Assembly: GCF_026151205.1 (NCBI RefSeq)
Contig: NC_087084.1
Coordinates: 5,325,538-5,389,537, forward strand
Direction: 5' to 3'
DNA: 64,000 nt
Origin: Bolinopsis microptera
Lineage: Eukaryota > Ctenophora > Tentaculata > Lobata > Bolinopsidae
The translations under genes were made by a program, and so were the position numbers. Within the stretch, counting starts at the first letter, position 1. Every line of letters begins with the position of its first letter. Below the pieces are notes generated by a model, which saw only the letters and a list, made by a program, of their open reading frames with translations, was not told where the DNA came from and ran no database searches. This document shows positions 46,434 to 57,500 of the stretch, piece after piece.

Positions 46434-47129
46434 TCATTTGGACTGCTTCAGAAACACTCCGTACTTAGGAATTTCTATGCGGCATTCTACTTCAAATGTT
46501 TCGTTTGTGAAGGCCTCTGCAAGTTTCGTCTCTCTTTCGTCTCTCTTAGCGTCTCTCTTATTGTGAGTCCGGGTGGAGACAGGAGGAACCAGTTGGACAG
46601 GATATCTAAAATGGTTAAAGTTTAAGGTTATTGAATTAAATCTAAGGTTATACTTAAAATATCACCAACTTTAATTAGAAGTATTGGTAACATAAATAAC
46701 ACTGTCGAAGGGTAAGTAAAATGAACTGTCCAATATACAAAATCGCTTTTATTGTAAGAAAAACTAACCTTTTACCAGTGCAGAAGTATAGTAACACTGG
46801 GACTAGCTCATGTAAACTGGTTCTGAAATATAAAGATAATCAGTGTCATTTGTCTACAAATCGGTTCATTCACTGAATTACAATATTTAGTAGACTGGTT
46901 TATAATTATATGGGTGTATTTCAAACATTGAGTAAGACTTAGAAATATTAATAAAGCCCGTGTGAAGATGAGTTCTAATGAACAACATTTCTAAATTAAA
47001 ACTATACTTCCTTTTTTTTGACTGAGTGATCTTGGTCTTTGGAGAGATTTCTCCAGACTGGCACTTGGATAGCCAAGACACATGAGCTTTGTTGACATGT
47101 CGGTTGTGGTTTTTTCTTTGAACAGACAT
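46434..47129 (-). CDS. 115-aa basic protein of unknown function, three exons
   Basis: Exons 47008-47129, 46769-46822 and 46434-46605, with good donors (GTATAG, GTTAGT) and acceptors (TTTCAG, TTTTAG) and matching phases (2, 2), giving an uninterrupted 115-aa protein. The N-terminal ~45 residues are very basic (HNRHVNKAHVSWLSKC, ITQSKKRK), followed by a hydrophobic segment (HELVPVLLYFCTGKRYPVQL), a charged run (NKRDAKRDERETKLAEAF) and a C-terminus ending GVFLKQSK. The charge pattern suggests a nuclear or nucleolar protein. I do not recognise the family. It lies next to, or within, the repeat-rich region, so it could belong to a mobile element. Confidence 0.45.
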
Positions 47130-47175
47130 TATACTAGGGGGGGGAATAGAGATTTTAAATAAACTAAATAATATT

Positions 47176-48015
47176 AAAACATGAAACTGTGGGCATGAAG
47201 GTAACCAATAAGTGTTGCGAAAATTACATAGATGCCCACTTTGACATATAGTTGTCAGAATTATGTACAGTTATTTACAGATTAAAAAGTGGTATCCGAA
47301 ACAAAAGGGATGAATCTGACCAGAAAAAACATTTCTGAGCAAACTCTTAGAACATTTCAAGAACAAACTTTTAAAACAACATTTCCAACTGAAAATGTTT
47401 AAAACAACAATTCCAACTGAAAAATGGTAGTTGGATAAGGTAAATCAAAACATGAAACTGTGGGCATGAAGGTAACCGATAGAAAGTGTTGCGAAAATTA
47501 CATAGATGCCCACTTTGACATATAGTTGTCAGAATTGTGTACAGTTATTTACAGATTAAAAAGTGGTATCCGAAACAAAAGGGATGAATCTGACCAGAAA
47601 AAACATTTCTGAGCAAACTCTTAGAACATTTTAAGAACAAACTTTTAAAACAACATTTCCAACTGAAAATGTTTAAAACAACAATTCCAACTGAAAAATG
47701 GTAGTTGGATAAGGTAAATCAAAACATGAAACTGTGGGCATGAAGGTAACCGATAGAAAGTGTTGCGAAAATTACATAGATGCCCACTTTGACATATAGT
47801 TGTCAGAATTGTGTACAGTTATTTACAGATTAAAAAGTGGTATCCGAAACAAAAGGGATGAATCTGACCAGAAAAAACATTTCTGAGCAAACTCTTAGAA
47901 CATTTTAAGAACAAACTTTTAAAACAACATTTCCAACTGAAAATGTTTAAAACAACAATTCCAACTGAAAAATGGTAGTTGGATAAGGTAAATCAAAACA
48001 TGAAACTGTGGGCAT
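47176..48015. repeat. Three tandem copies of a ~274-bp repeat plus partial fourth
   Basis: Unit starts AAAACATGAAACTGTGGGC at 47176, 47447, 47721 and (partial) 47995, a period of 271-274. Copies 2 and 3 are almost identical; copy 1 lacks four bases and has a few changes. The array lies just downstream of the 1235-aa ORF. Confidence 0.92.
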
Positions 48016-48231
48016 GAACTGTTACCATAAGCTTAAGAAACAGAAACGAAGCAGGAATCACAATTCCCCTTTTATCAAATTCTATTTCTGAAAGACAAGG
48101 ATATCTATTAAGAGACTGCATATTCTGCTCAGTATTTTTTTGGCACACTCAGGCTGCTATTACCACAAATTCTTGATGCTGGCATATTCTTGAATTTATT
48201 CACACATTAAAACATAAAGGAGGCATTCATT

Positions 48232-51200
48232 TTAGAGAACATTCCAATTATAAGCATAGAGGATGTTTTTTTCAAGTGCTGATAAAATACTCTGGGTGTT
48301 ACTGATTGTAAAGTTGATTTTGCTACCTCTGGCCTTACCTGCTTTTATGACAATTTCTGGAATGCATGGTATAATTTGAGCAGCAGGAACATGGTATTGG
48401 GGAGATTCTAGGTGAAAAGTATTGTTTGTATTCACTACCTTGGCCATAAATCGAACCTGAAAACAATGTGGATAGTCTCCATGAAAGACAGCTAATAGGG
48501 AGCAATCAGGGCAGTTTTTATTTTGATCAACAGATAGAATTTTTGCAGGGTACCATATTTCATCTTCATTTATGCAATATACTGCAACAAAACTTTGAGA
48601 ATGGAGGGTATTAAAGAATGGATCATCAAATGATAGTTTTATGTGATCTGTTGAATCAATACTCCTGTGGGGATATTTTTTCATTTCATTATGTTTTGCA
48701 GTAGCCTTTTCTATGAAAATGGCAGGATCAATGATATTAAATCCTGTTGATTCACCAATTGGGTTGACCAATGTTTTCAAATTTTCAATACGTTCTTCAA
48801 CTGGTAAATTATCATATTTCCTTGTTATTTTGTTCATTCTCTTTACATTGAAACGCGTTTGAGGAACTGAGTGATGGCCTATCACATGTTGTTGATACTT
48901 CAGTTCTAAATCAACTATTTTTTTAAGCACATCTAGGTTAGAATTTTGACTACACATCTTGTCAACTTCTTCAGGTGAAGTAAATGGACCACCATGGTCT
49001 TTGACAGCGTCTATTATATCAAGTTTTTTCTTAAGAACCTTATTTCGCAGCTCTGTTAAATGAGTTAGGTGCAATGATTTTTCAGACTTATGGACTAGCG
49101 CATCATTTGCAGTCAACAACTTTTTAAATTTTTGAGCTCCAGATTTTCTAGTTTCTTTCATTATTTCTCCCAATTCTTTAGCTGGTATTTTACCTTTAAT
49201 ACAATCACTGCCTAAAGGACTAGATTTAAAAGTTTGGCCTATTGATAAAGTTGCCATTGATGCCATAGGTGCACGTCTACTGTCTTGTCTTGTGATTCCA
49301 ACACTATGTTCAGGAGGGAGAGATGTCGTTGCAGCTAAATCAATTATATATGGGTTTCTAGCTAACTCTTTTGCAACAACTGAGTCTTCCCCTATGTAGA
49401 ATTCTTTGGCCTGTCTATCTATGACTATTAAATACTCTTCAGTTAACAGCTTAAGGGTCATTTTAACAATTTCAAAGTTTATGTCACATTCTGGGGAACT
49501 TATTTCCTCAAAGATGGAGATGAACATTTCACGATATTTCTTCTTTGAAATTATACAGAGTTGCTCAAATTCTTTTAGAAACTGCAGTCTATCTGGTTTT
49601 AAGTATGGGCTAGGATCTTCAGTAAGTGATTGTAAACTTTCAACGAACTTGGGAAAAAATCTAAGCAGCTCTGAGTGGCACAAATTTGAATGTCCATACT
49701 GAGTTTCAGAACCAACAGCAACTAAAAAGGGTGCTGTAACATGATAGAACAGTAATGTTATTGAACAAATACATTCTTTAAAAAACGGACACTGTATGTA
49801 CAAGGAACAAGCCTTGTACATGTTGTTTCCAGCATAAACTCTCGTAATAAACTCCTTAACATTGCTAAAGCTGTATAAAAGAATAAAACACATTTCTTGA
49901 GAGAGACCAAATTTAGAACTGTCGGGGTTTTTAAAGAAATTCTTCTCACCATCTTCAGCTACAATTTCCAAAAAAGTTTGAAAATCATTAGTCATGGCCC
50001 AAGAATTATTTTTGGCACTATCACCTACAAATTTAAAAATTGCTCTGAGCATTGTTTCAATAGTGGAATTACTTACTTTATGAAATGATTGATTAAATGG
50101 ACGAACCATTTGGTCACTAATTTGAAGAAACTTTTCAACATCAATCAGTACTTTAGTTACCCCAGTGTCCAGTGCTGGAACTATGTGCGCATTGCAGTGC
50201 AAGAAAATCATTGACCCATCTATTCCAAGCAGATGTATAAGTTCATTAATTTTCTCATTAACCGGTCTCATTTGTGATGCATCGTCAGTGACTTGAAATT
50301 TAAGCTTAGTTAGAAGATGCTTAAATGATTTTTGTATATCTTCTGCAGAGGCACTGTCAGCTGAGGCAGCAGCTGCCAATCTAAGAATTTCAATAACGCT
50401 GCGGAACGTTCCGGGTGCAGTTGTATCTACAACTTGCTTTACACCCAAGGTCATGTGCTTGAAACTTTTTTCCTTACTTACTGGATCCATTGATCCAGTC
50501 ATAACACCGACAGTTATGGCTTTCCCCCTCTTTATTGAGAGGTGGTCGAATATTAGGGACGCTGCGTCACAATTTTTTATAGCAACAGCACTAGATTTTA
50601 TAGCAGCTGGCCCCAGTACATTTTTTTCAAAACTTCTGGTGAAGCTCTTAGCAGGAAGAGTAAAATTGGAAATAGGTTTCTTGGCAGGCTTCTCAGACTT
50701 ATTTTTGGTAGGTGGAAGAGCTTGTCTTAGTCTATTCTGGGGAGTAAAATTTCCAATATCCCACTTTTGACCAAAAACCGAGTTGGCTAATGCAAGGAAC
50801 AAAGGCATGGTGTTTTCCAAAGATACACGTCCTATTTGACGGAGTAGTATAATACCCAAATGAATAGCTGGGTTAATATTTTTGATGGAATGTCGGACTT
50901 CAATTTGAGGAAACTGATGTTGATCAAAATTCTCATTAGTTTTTCTAATAACTGAGTCGAAGTTTGGGTCCTCAATTTGATTCTCGATTACTTCTAAATC
51001 ATTCTGAATATCTTCTAATGACAACAATTTGTTCGTAAGATAGTCAATATTTTCATTGGAAGATTTCAATTTCCCAGTTAGATCCTTGTTATCTTTAACA
51101 ACAGTATTTTGCATGACTACATGTTCTTGAAATTTCTCCTGCAATTCAAAATGACTTGCTTGCAAATTCTTTAAATCGTTGGCCAAAACCAAATTTTCGT

Positions 51201-51939
51201 TCTCTTTTTGTGTATATTTAATTAGCAGTAGACGATTTTGAAGTTTCAGAGACTTAATACGAGAGTTTTGTCTAATTACAGTAGACCTATGTGCCAGAGT
51301 ATAGTTTTTAGAAGGCCTCAAAGTCAGAGCCGAGTTACCAATACAAAGAGGTTGAGTAAGTTTAGCTACCTTAGGGGGGCTGATACATTGAATACCTGGG
51401 GACAGAGATCGTTTTTTCACAACCCTAGTTCTAAGAATAATACGATGAACATTTTGCCCTGGCCGGATTGGAACTGGATTAGAGACTATGGCTTTTAAAT
51501 CAAATGGAGTGTCACCAATAAATCGTCTGGATTCTTCAGACAAACATAATTGAAAGCTTTGACGTAGATGGTCCCAAATCAACTTAACATCCTTTCCTAG
51601 AATAGCTTGGCCAGTAATCAGTTCGCAAATGGAGGTGACATGAACAAGACTGAAATAAATACCAGGCTCACTTTTTTTCGAACAACCTGAATATCCCCCG
51701 AACTTAACACCAGTTCTACGATTCGAACAAGCCTTTCTACTGAAGTGGATCGACAATAAAGAATGCATGTGCAGATATGTAACTTCTGACGGTTTCAATA
51801 AACTTAGCTTGGAGTTAGGCTGAAAAAAATCTACAAGTTCTAGATCAGGCAAAATATTTCTAAATAGTTCGTACATTTCAAGGAACTTAGCATCTTCGGC
51901 ACACAATGAAAGTGTAGGGGTGAGGGAACTACAGCTCAT
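48232..51939 (-). CDS. 1235-aa intronless ORF, putative RNase H-like transposase or element protein
   Basis: One unbroken frame from ATG at 51939 to 48232, unlike the intron-rich host genes. The N-terminal 200 residues have Cys/His pairs (CSNRRTGVKFGGYSGC); about 225-330 is a coiled coil (LVLANDLKNLQASHFELQEK); the middle has KAITVGVMTGSMDPVSKEK, TDDASQMRPVNEKINELI and MIFLHCNAHIVPALDTG, a layout like the RNase H-fold core of unclassified transposase-like proteins of invertebrates and fish (Asp in the DDAS motif, then a conserved CNAH motif). The C-terminus has another Cys pair (CPDCSLLAVFHGDYPHC) resembling a small chromatin-type reader. I cannot assign a superfamily. Absence of introns, length and flanking tandem repeats point to a mobile element; a domesticated gene is the alternative. 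Confidence 0.6.
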   Translation of the reverse strand: MSCSSLTPTLSLCAEDAKFLEMYELFRNILPDLELVDFFQPNSKLSLLKPSEVTYLHMHSLLSIHFSRKACSNRRTGVKFGGYSGCSKKSEPGIYFSLVHVTSICELITGQAILGKDVKLIWDHLRQSFQLCLSEESRRFIGDTPFDLKAIVSNPVPIRPGQNVHRIILRTRVVKKRSLSPGIQCISPPKVAKLTQPLCIGNSALTLRPSKNYTLAHRSTVIRQNSRIKSLKLQNRLLLIKYTQKENENLVLANDLKNLQASHFELQEKFQEHVVMQNTVVKDNKDLTGKLKSSNENIDYLTNKLLSLEDIQNDLEVIENQIEDPNFDSVIRKTNENFDQHQFPQIEVRHSIKNINPAIHLGIILLRQIGRVSLENTMPLFLALANSVFGQKWDIGNFTPQNRLRQALPPTKNKSEKPAKKPISNFTLPAKSFTRSFEKNVLGPAAIKSSAVAIKNCDAASLIFDHLSIKRGKAITVGVMTGSMDPVSKEKSFKHMTLGVKQVVDTTAPGTFRSVIEILRLAAAASADSASAEDIQKSFKHLLTKLKFQVTDDASQMRPVNEKINELIHLLGIDGSMIFLHCNAHIVPALDTGVTKVLIDVEKFLQISDQMVRPFNQSFHKVSNSTIETMLRAIFKFVGDSAKNNSWAMTNDFQTFLEIVAEDGEKNFFKNPDSSKFGLSQEMCFILLYSFSNVKEFITRVYAGNNMYKACSLYIQCPFFKECICSITLLFYHVTAPFLVAVGSETQYGHSNLCHSELLRFFPKFVESLQSLTEDPSPYLKPDRLQFLKEFEQLCIISKKKYREMFISIFEEISSPECDINFEIVKMTLKLLTEEYLIVIDRQAKEFYIGEDSVVAKELARNPYIIDLAATTSLPPEHSVGITRQDSRRAPMASMATLSIGQTFKSSPLGSDCIKGKIPAKELGEIMKETRKSGAQKFKKLLTANDALVHKSEKSLHLTHLTELRNKVLKKKLDIIDAVKDHGGPFTSPEEVDKMCSQNSNLDVLKKIVDLELKYQQHVIGHHSVPQTRFNVKRMNKITRKYDNLPVEERIENLKTLVNPIGESTGFNIIDPAIFIEKATAKHNEMKKYPHRSIDSTDHIKLSFDDPFFNTLHSQSFVAVYCINEDEIWYPAKILSVDQNKNCPDCSLLAVFHGDYPHCFQVRFMAKVVNTNNTFHLESPQYHVPAAQIIPCIPEIVIKAGKARGSKINFTISNTQSILSALEKNILYAYNWNVL

Positions 51940-51945
51940 TATCAC

Positions 51946-54510
51946 AGAGAAAAATCAGGCAACATTAAAATTAGGAACTAGGCTATGACCGTACAAATTA
52001 TAATTAAACGTTGAAGGAAATGGAATTTTAGGAAACAAATTTTAAACGTCTGATATGATAGCGCTCGATTTGCGTCTCATAAAATTTTTTCAATTGGTCG
52101 GTTTAAATATTGCCTCCTAAAGCCGCGCGCTATAAAATGTGAGACCTAAATTATGTCCATTAATTATTTTAAAATATATATTGCAAATTTGGTACTGAAA
52201 AATTTGTCACAGTCTCACTAAAAAGATGGTGTAAAAATTTTTGAGATCCGAGCAAGTTTAATTTTAACGCGCACCACCTATAGCTAAATTTGAATGCCAT
52301 CATGTGCGGCTGTGTTTAAGCTATATTTATTATTTATGCAAATTTTGCCGCGACATATCAACAAAGTTAACTTGCTCAAAATATCAACAAAAAAACATGG
52401 TATTTTGTTGTCATACGTTGTATGACCCGCCGCGCACGAAGTGCGCGGCTCCCCCTGTAGCGTCGAAGACGCTACAGTATAGTGAAGCGACCGTGGGGGT
52501 CACCACGTGATACAAGTATTTTGGCCTATTTTTGGCCCAAAAATCAGAAAATGCCTGTAAAAGCGTTTACTACTTAACTAGCGACCCCGGGTTATTTATA
52601 TTTGTTCATAAACAGATTCGGCAGAATGACAGGGTGATCGCGCCGCCGGGTCGCGCCGGCCCAGTAAAATGTACTGCAAAGCAAAACACAATTAAAAGCA
52701 AACTCAGTTGTCAGTGGACAGTAAACGGAACGTAATTTCAATTCCGAAATATAAAATATGTCTGACTAATATAAAATTTGTCTGCGGACAGACGAAGGTC
52801 ACAGTCGATTGCGTTGAAGATCATTTGCGAACTGCGAAGACTTTGCAGTGAACGGAAGGTAATTTACGAAAAATTTGTAGCGCGATGCATGCACTACTGA
52901 CTACTGGGCCGCGTCGCGCATCAAATAATTCTTCTCGCAACCACAGTTCCGTAGATCGGCGAGATGCACTGCACTGGGCCTATTGCCTAACCGAGCTGGG
53001 AAGGATTGACATCGTGAATCAAACGAAAAATATGCATCATGTCTGACTGTGTCCAACAGCTGACGAAGTTCGAAGATCATTTGAAGAATGTCGATCAATC
53101 TCAAATTAACACTGATAACACATAACACATAGCATGACAAAAATTAAACTAAAAGTTCATTCATTTGCATTGATAAAATGTTGGAGTAATGTGTAATAAG
53201 CGTCGATAATTGATAATTCAATATGTGGACTCTACATTGTAAATTATGTGTTTTAGGTTCCAATGGTTTAAGACGATTGGGCTAAATAAAATATCTGCTT
53301 GCTTTCGCTCAGATCTTATATTATCTCATATTATGTCTGACATTACCTTTATCCTGCACTACTAGTACTACGTGAACAAATGAAACTGCAGATTTCAAAT
53401 AAATAAACAAACATTTAGTAAACAGCGTATAATCCTACCATCCTATTCAAATAAAACACTCGACCACCAATTAGGTGAACACATATGTTCCCATTTTTAA
53501 TACCCGAATAGTCGAGTTGAACTGAACTGTTAACGAAATACAATATCCGTTAATAATAAAGAAATGAAACCTATTGAACCCATCTGATAAGCGACGTGCT
53601 TCACCAAGCTGCCTCGTATCGCGGCAGCACGTGTAAAATAGTGGCCGCGCGACGCGCACTTTTGTGTGGCAGGCCCCGTGGAGGAACTTAATATAATGTA
53701 TTGCGTTCTTATGTGGCTAGCTGTGAATGTTATAGAACACATAAGACAGGTTCAATCAGTTCCATATCACTCTTATATTAACAAATTACCATTAAACAGT
53801 ATAAACGTACAAGCGTTGCATGTATGTATAATAGTTTATTATATTGAGCGGAGCTAGAGTTATAAACACATTTATAAACATTGATCATAAAATTATACCA
53901 GGCGATGGGAATATATCATATGAAATCATCATATATTTTATAAACATCTAGGCATAAAAGCATAATTGTATAAAGCTAATCCAGGATAGAGCTGATACAA
54001 TATATAAGTTATTTTCTTTTGTAATCAATTACTTATAGTACTTCTATTAAAATCGATATATAATCATACCATTAAATTTCCTGTAACATAAAAAGTTAAG
54101 TTATTTGGATCCTCTGACTGATATCCCATTTTGATCACGATTAAGCATGGTCGGATGAATAATAAAGAATTTTGCGTTTAGTAATGATAAGAGAATTTAT
54201 TTTAAATCTTACGATTGATCGCAAAAATTTAAAAAGATTTAATTTAATGGGCTGACAGTTAAAACCTTGGCCTTCTAACTCGAATTCCAGCGGGAAAGCA
54301 TTTTTCGCTTACATTATTCAAACTGAAACAGCATACAAAGGTTCACTTCATATTGTTCGGTTACATATTCTATTTATAACATAAAAGCAGCAAAATCTCA
54401 TCATGGCGAGCAGCCAAAAATTACAACTAACGAGAACTAGAGACACGTGACTCCGGAGACAGCACGTGATCTGGCACGTGACCCCGGAAAGACACGTGGT
54501 CTCCCTGGCA
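51946..54510. other. No recognisable gene; hairpin-bearing right flank of element
   Basis: Upstream region of the 1235-aa ORF and intergenic DNA. The notable part is the hairpin pair at 52411-52481 (separate entry). GC-rich islands at 52630-52680 and 53600-53660 are embedded in AT-rich sequence. No splice-consistent exons were found. Confidence 0.35.
52411..52481. other. Two adjacent perfect hairpins with GAA triloops
   Basis: CATACGTTGTATGACC is followed by CCGCGCAC-GAA-GTGCGCGG and then GTAGCGTC-GAA-GACGCTAC. Both are 8-bp perfect stems with the same GAA loop, only ~8 bases apart. The same leading motif (CATACGTTGYATG) and GAA-looped GC stems occur at 11267-11322. Confidence 0.8.
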
Positions 54511-54516
54511 GTGTCT

Positions 54517-57500
54517 CTATATTTTGTCTTTACTTGTGATCCAGCAGGCTGGTTGCGAATGAAGTTTGATTATCTCCTTCATTTCTCCGTAGATGTTGTC
54601 GTAAGGTCTCCCTGGCTCAATGCTCACGCATGCTGAAAAGTTTTAGAAAAAGGTTAGGATTCTTTAAATACGCTACATCATACATACATAATAAATTTAC
54701 ATATAAAGATAGTATCTCATGACTTTAAATTGATTTATTTAGATTGACATGAAATAAAATGTCTGAAAGTTTGTATCTGGATTAGTGGACGGTAAGACCA
54801 ATTCAGCTTCCCCGAGGAGGATGTTTAATTTGACTACTGAAACCAGAACTAGTAGTGAAATCAATCGGGCGGATTAATTATATCAATCTATTGGCCATAT
54901 CTTAACTTGACAACGACAGGAATGAACAAATAAACACAGCTAACTCCTCATTAATTAGTTAACTACCTGTGAAGTAATGTTTGAACTCGTGTTCAAGTCT
55001 CATCGCACGTTCGTAGTTCTTCTTAGCCTGCTCCTCACTCATGCGACTGTTCCTGCAGCTGAGCAGTCAACATTTAATAGGTTTATTAATTAAATAAATA
55101 AACTAAATAGATTAAATCAATAATTTTTCAGCACAGTTTACATGGAGTTTGAAATATTAATTGATAATATTTTGATAATAGCTTCAAGAGAACGGATTAG
55201 TCTCTTCATAGCTATTTTTCGTAATTCTGTTCTTACACATTAAAAAACTAAGAATAAACCTTACCCCGATTCTGCATACCACAATAAATTACAATGTTTG
55301 AGGTAAATACCTGATGGCCTCAGGAGAAGTCGGTCGCAGGAATATTACAATTGGGAAGAGTTGAGCTTGTCTGAGTCGTTTTATAGCGTACCCGCTGACA
55401 TCGAGTATGCACATCTTACCCTTAGATTGGTATATTGTAAGATACATGTTTTATTATTGACACTCTTCTAACAGAGTAAAAATCAATACCACAAAGAATG
55501 AGACTGGTAAGACGCATGGCGAAAGTCAAACTGAATTGCCTGTGAAATAAATATTAACGTGTGTGTTTCCCTTCGTGTCCAACAGCATTATAAATATTAA
55601 CAGTTTTTCAGCCTCTTCAATCGGATCAGAAGGCCTAAAAAAGTAAAATCTGTAATTTTTTTTCAACTCACTAAGTCTGATACATCCCTCACACTGGCTA
55701 TACTGGTACCATACAGATTATCATTAAACTGCCCAGCTTCAATGAAAAGATGGTTTTGTATGTCACGTTCCATTTCAGCTCGAGATGAAACGAAAAAGTA
55801 ATCTCTACCGTGGACTTCGTGCTCTCTCTTTTCTCTTGTTGTATCTGGAAGGAGTAGAGGTTAAATTGGAAAAGTCGGATTTTCTACAGAAGTCATGTAT
55901 TTGTACGTATACTTGGTATTTTGTATATCGTTTGTGATTCTACTCCGCCGAAGCCATTTTTGGAATGAAATATTGTATTGGACGTGCAGATTGCTGAAAT
56001 AATATTGCATAATCTTTACATAATGTTTAATGCCAGGTGATTTAAGTTATAGGTTAATATTGGTCCATTCATATTATTTGTTGAGAACCTCTTCATTATT
56101 GTGAGTCTGGACGAAATTTATAAATCGATCGATGCAAGCTGCGCTAATTTAAGCAAGCAACGTACGCGCGCGCGTGAGTACAGTGTATGCATGACGCGCG
56201 CAAAACAGTGAGTTTTAAAGCTAGCGTGTTTCCAACATTTTGCTCAAAGTATTGCTAGTCGCAAAAGCTAAGTTTCCAAAATGGTCCCACATGGATCAAT
56301 AATTGCAAGAACTAGACCCGCAATAGCATCAAGCGCGCTCTTGGCCACATTCCTAGGTGTGCCCAATTAAAATTAATTGCTTGCTGGTGAGGGATCTCAT
56401 AATAACACCAATTAATTGGATGGTTGGATAACAGTTTTTGATTGGAATATGTTTTTAATATCGCATACGAGTGAAAATATTTGAATCCCCTGGGAGTAAC
56501 ATTCCAGATTAACGACTCCAAATGCCTACATTCCTACAAGCTACCTCTTTGCAATTTTATACTTAAAACTATTAAGAATTTCGAGTTTTACAACTCGTAT
56601 TGGCTTTAAAATCCGAAGAATTTAAGATCGTTGTGACCCAAATTTTAATGAAATTAGAAACTTGATCTCCAGATTGAGGTGGTGGTGGAATGTCACAAAT
56701 ATGTGACGACATATTAAATGATTACAGCGGTTGTTTGTGATGGTATGCGCGTGGTATTGTATTACAAACCTACAATTTATGTCACGTGATATTCTCACAG
56801 TCTCACGCGGAAAGACGTTACTGTTTACATATTGAAACAATAAACATTGGCCTGTCTCGAACAGTGGACTTAAATTGTCGACATTCCTTTCATAACAAGT
56901 TATTTGTTTATATTGTGGTCATTTCAGCGATTGATAAATTTTGATACTGGTGATGGAAAGATGAATTTGTTTTGACACGTGATATTTGTTTTGACACGTG
57001 ATAATGATTCGAAGATTTGATTGGATAACCACTGTCATGTGTCAATAAAAATGCAATACATTACCATATCACTGTCTTGGTCTATCAACAATTAATAATA
57101 ATTAATTGAATAAATAGAAACTGAATAATTTAAAAGTAACTAATTTAAACTAAACTTAGTAACTCATTTAAAGTAAACAGTAACTAATATTTACTAATAG
57201 TTACTAAAAGTAACTAATAATAACTAACTACGTGATGGTAGCTAAAAGTAACTAAAAGAGTAACTAATAGTAACTACAAGTAACTAACGTGGAACACAGC
57301 TGCCGAACTTATCAGGAAATTCCGCCATAAGATCGTCGTTTACTCTGTCTTTTAACGGTCCGAGGATTATCACGGGCCTCATGTACTTTACTGAAATAAA
57401 TTTATATGTTAGTTTTTACAAACAAACAACAAACAAACAAGAAACAAGAAACAAGTAACAAACAAGTAACAAACAAGTAACAAACAAGTAACAAACAAAC

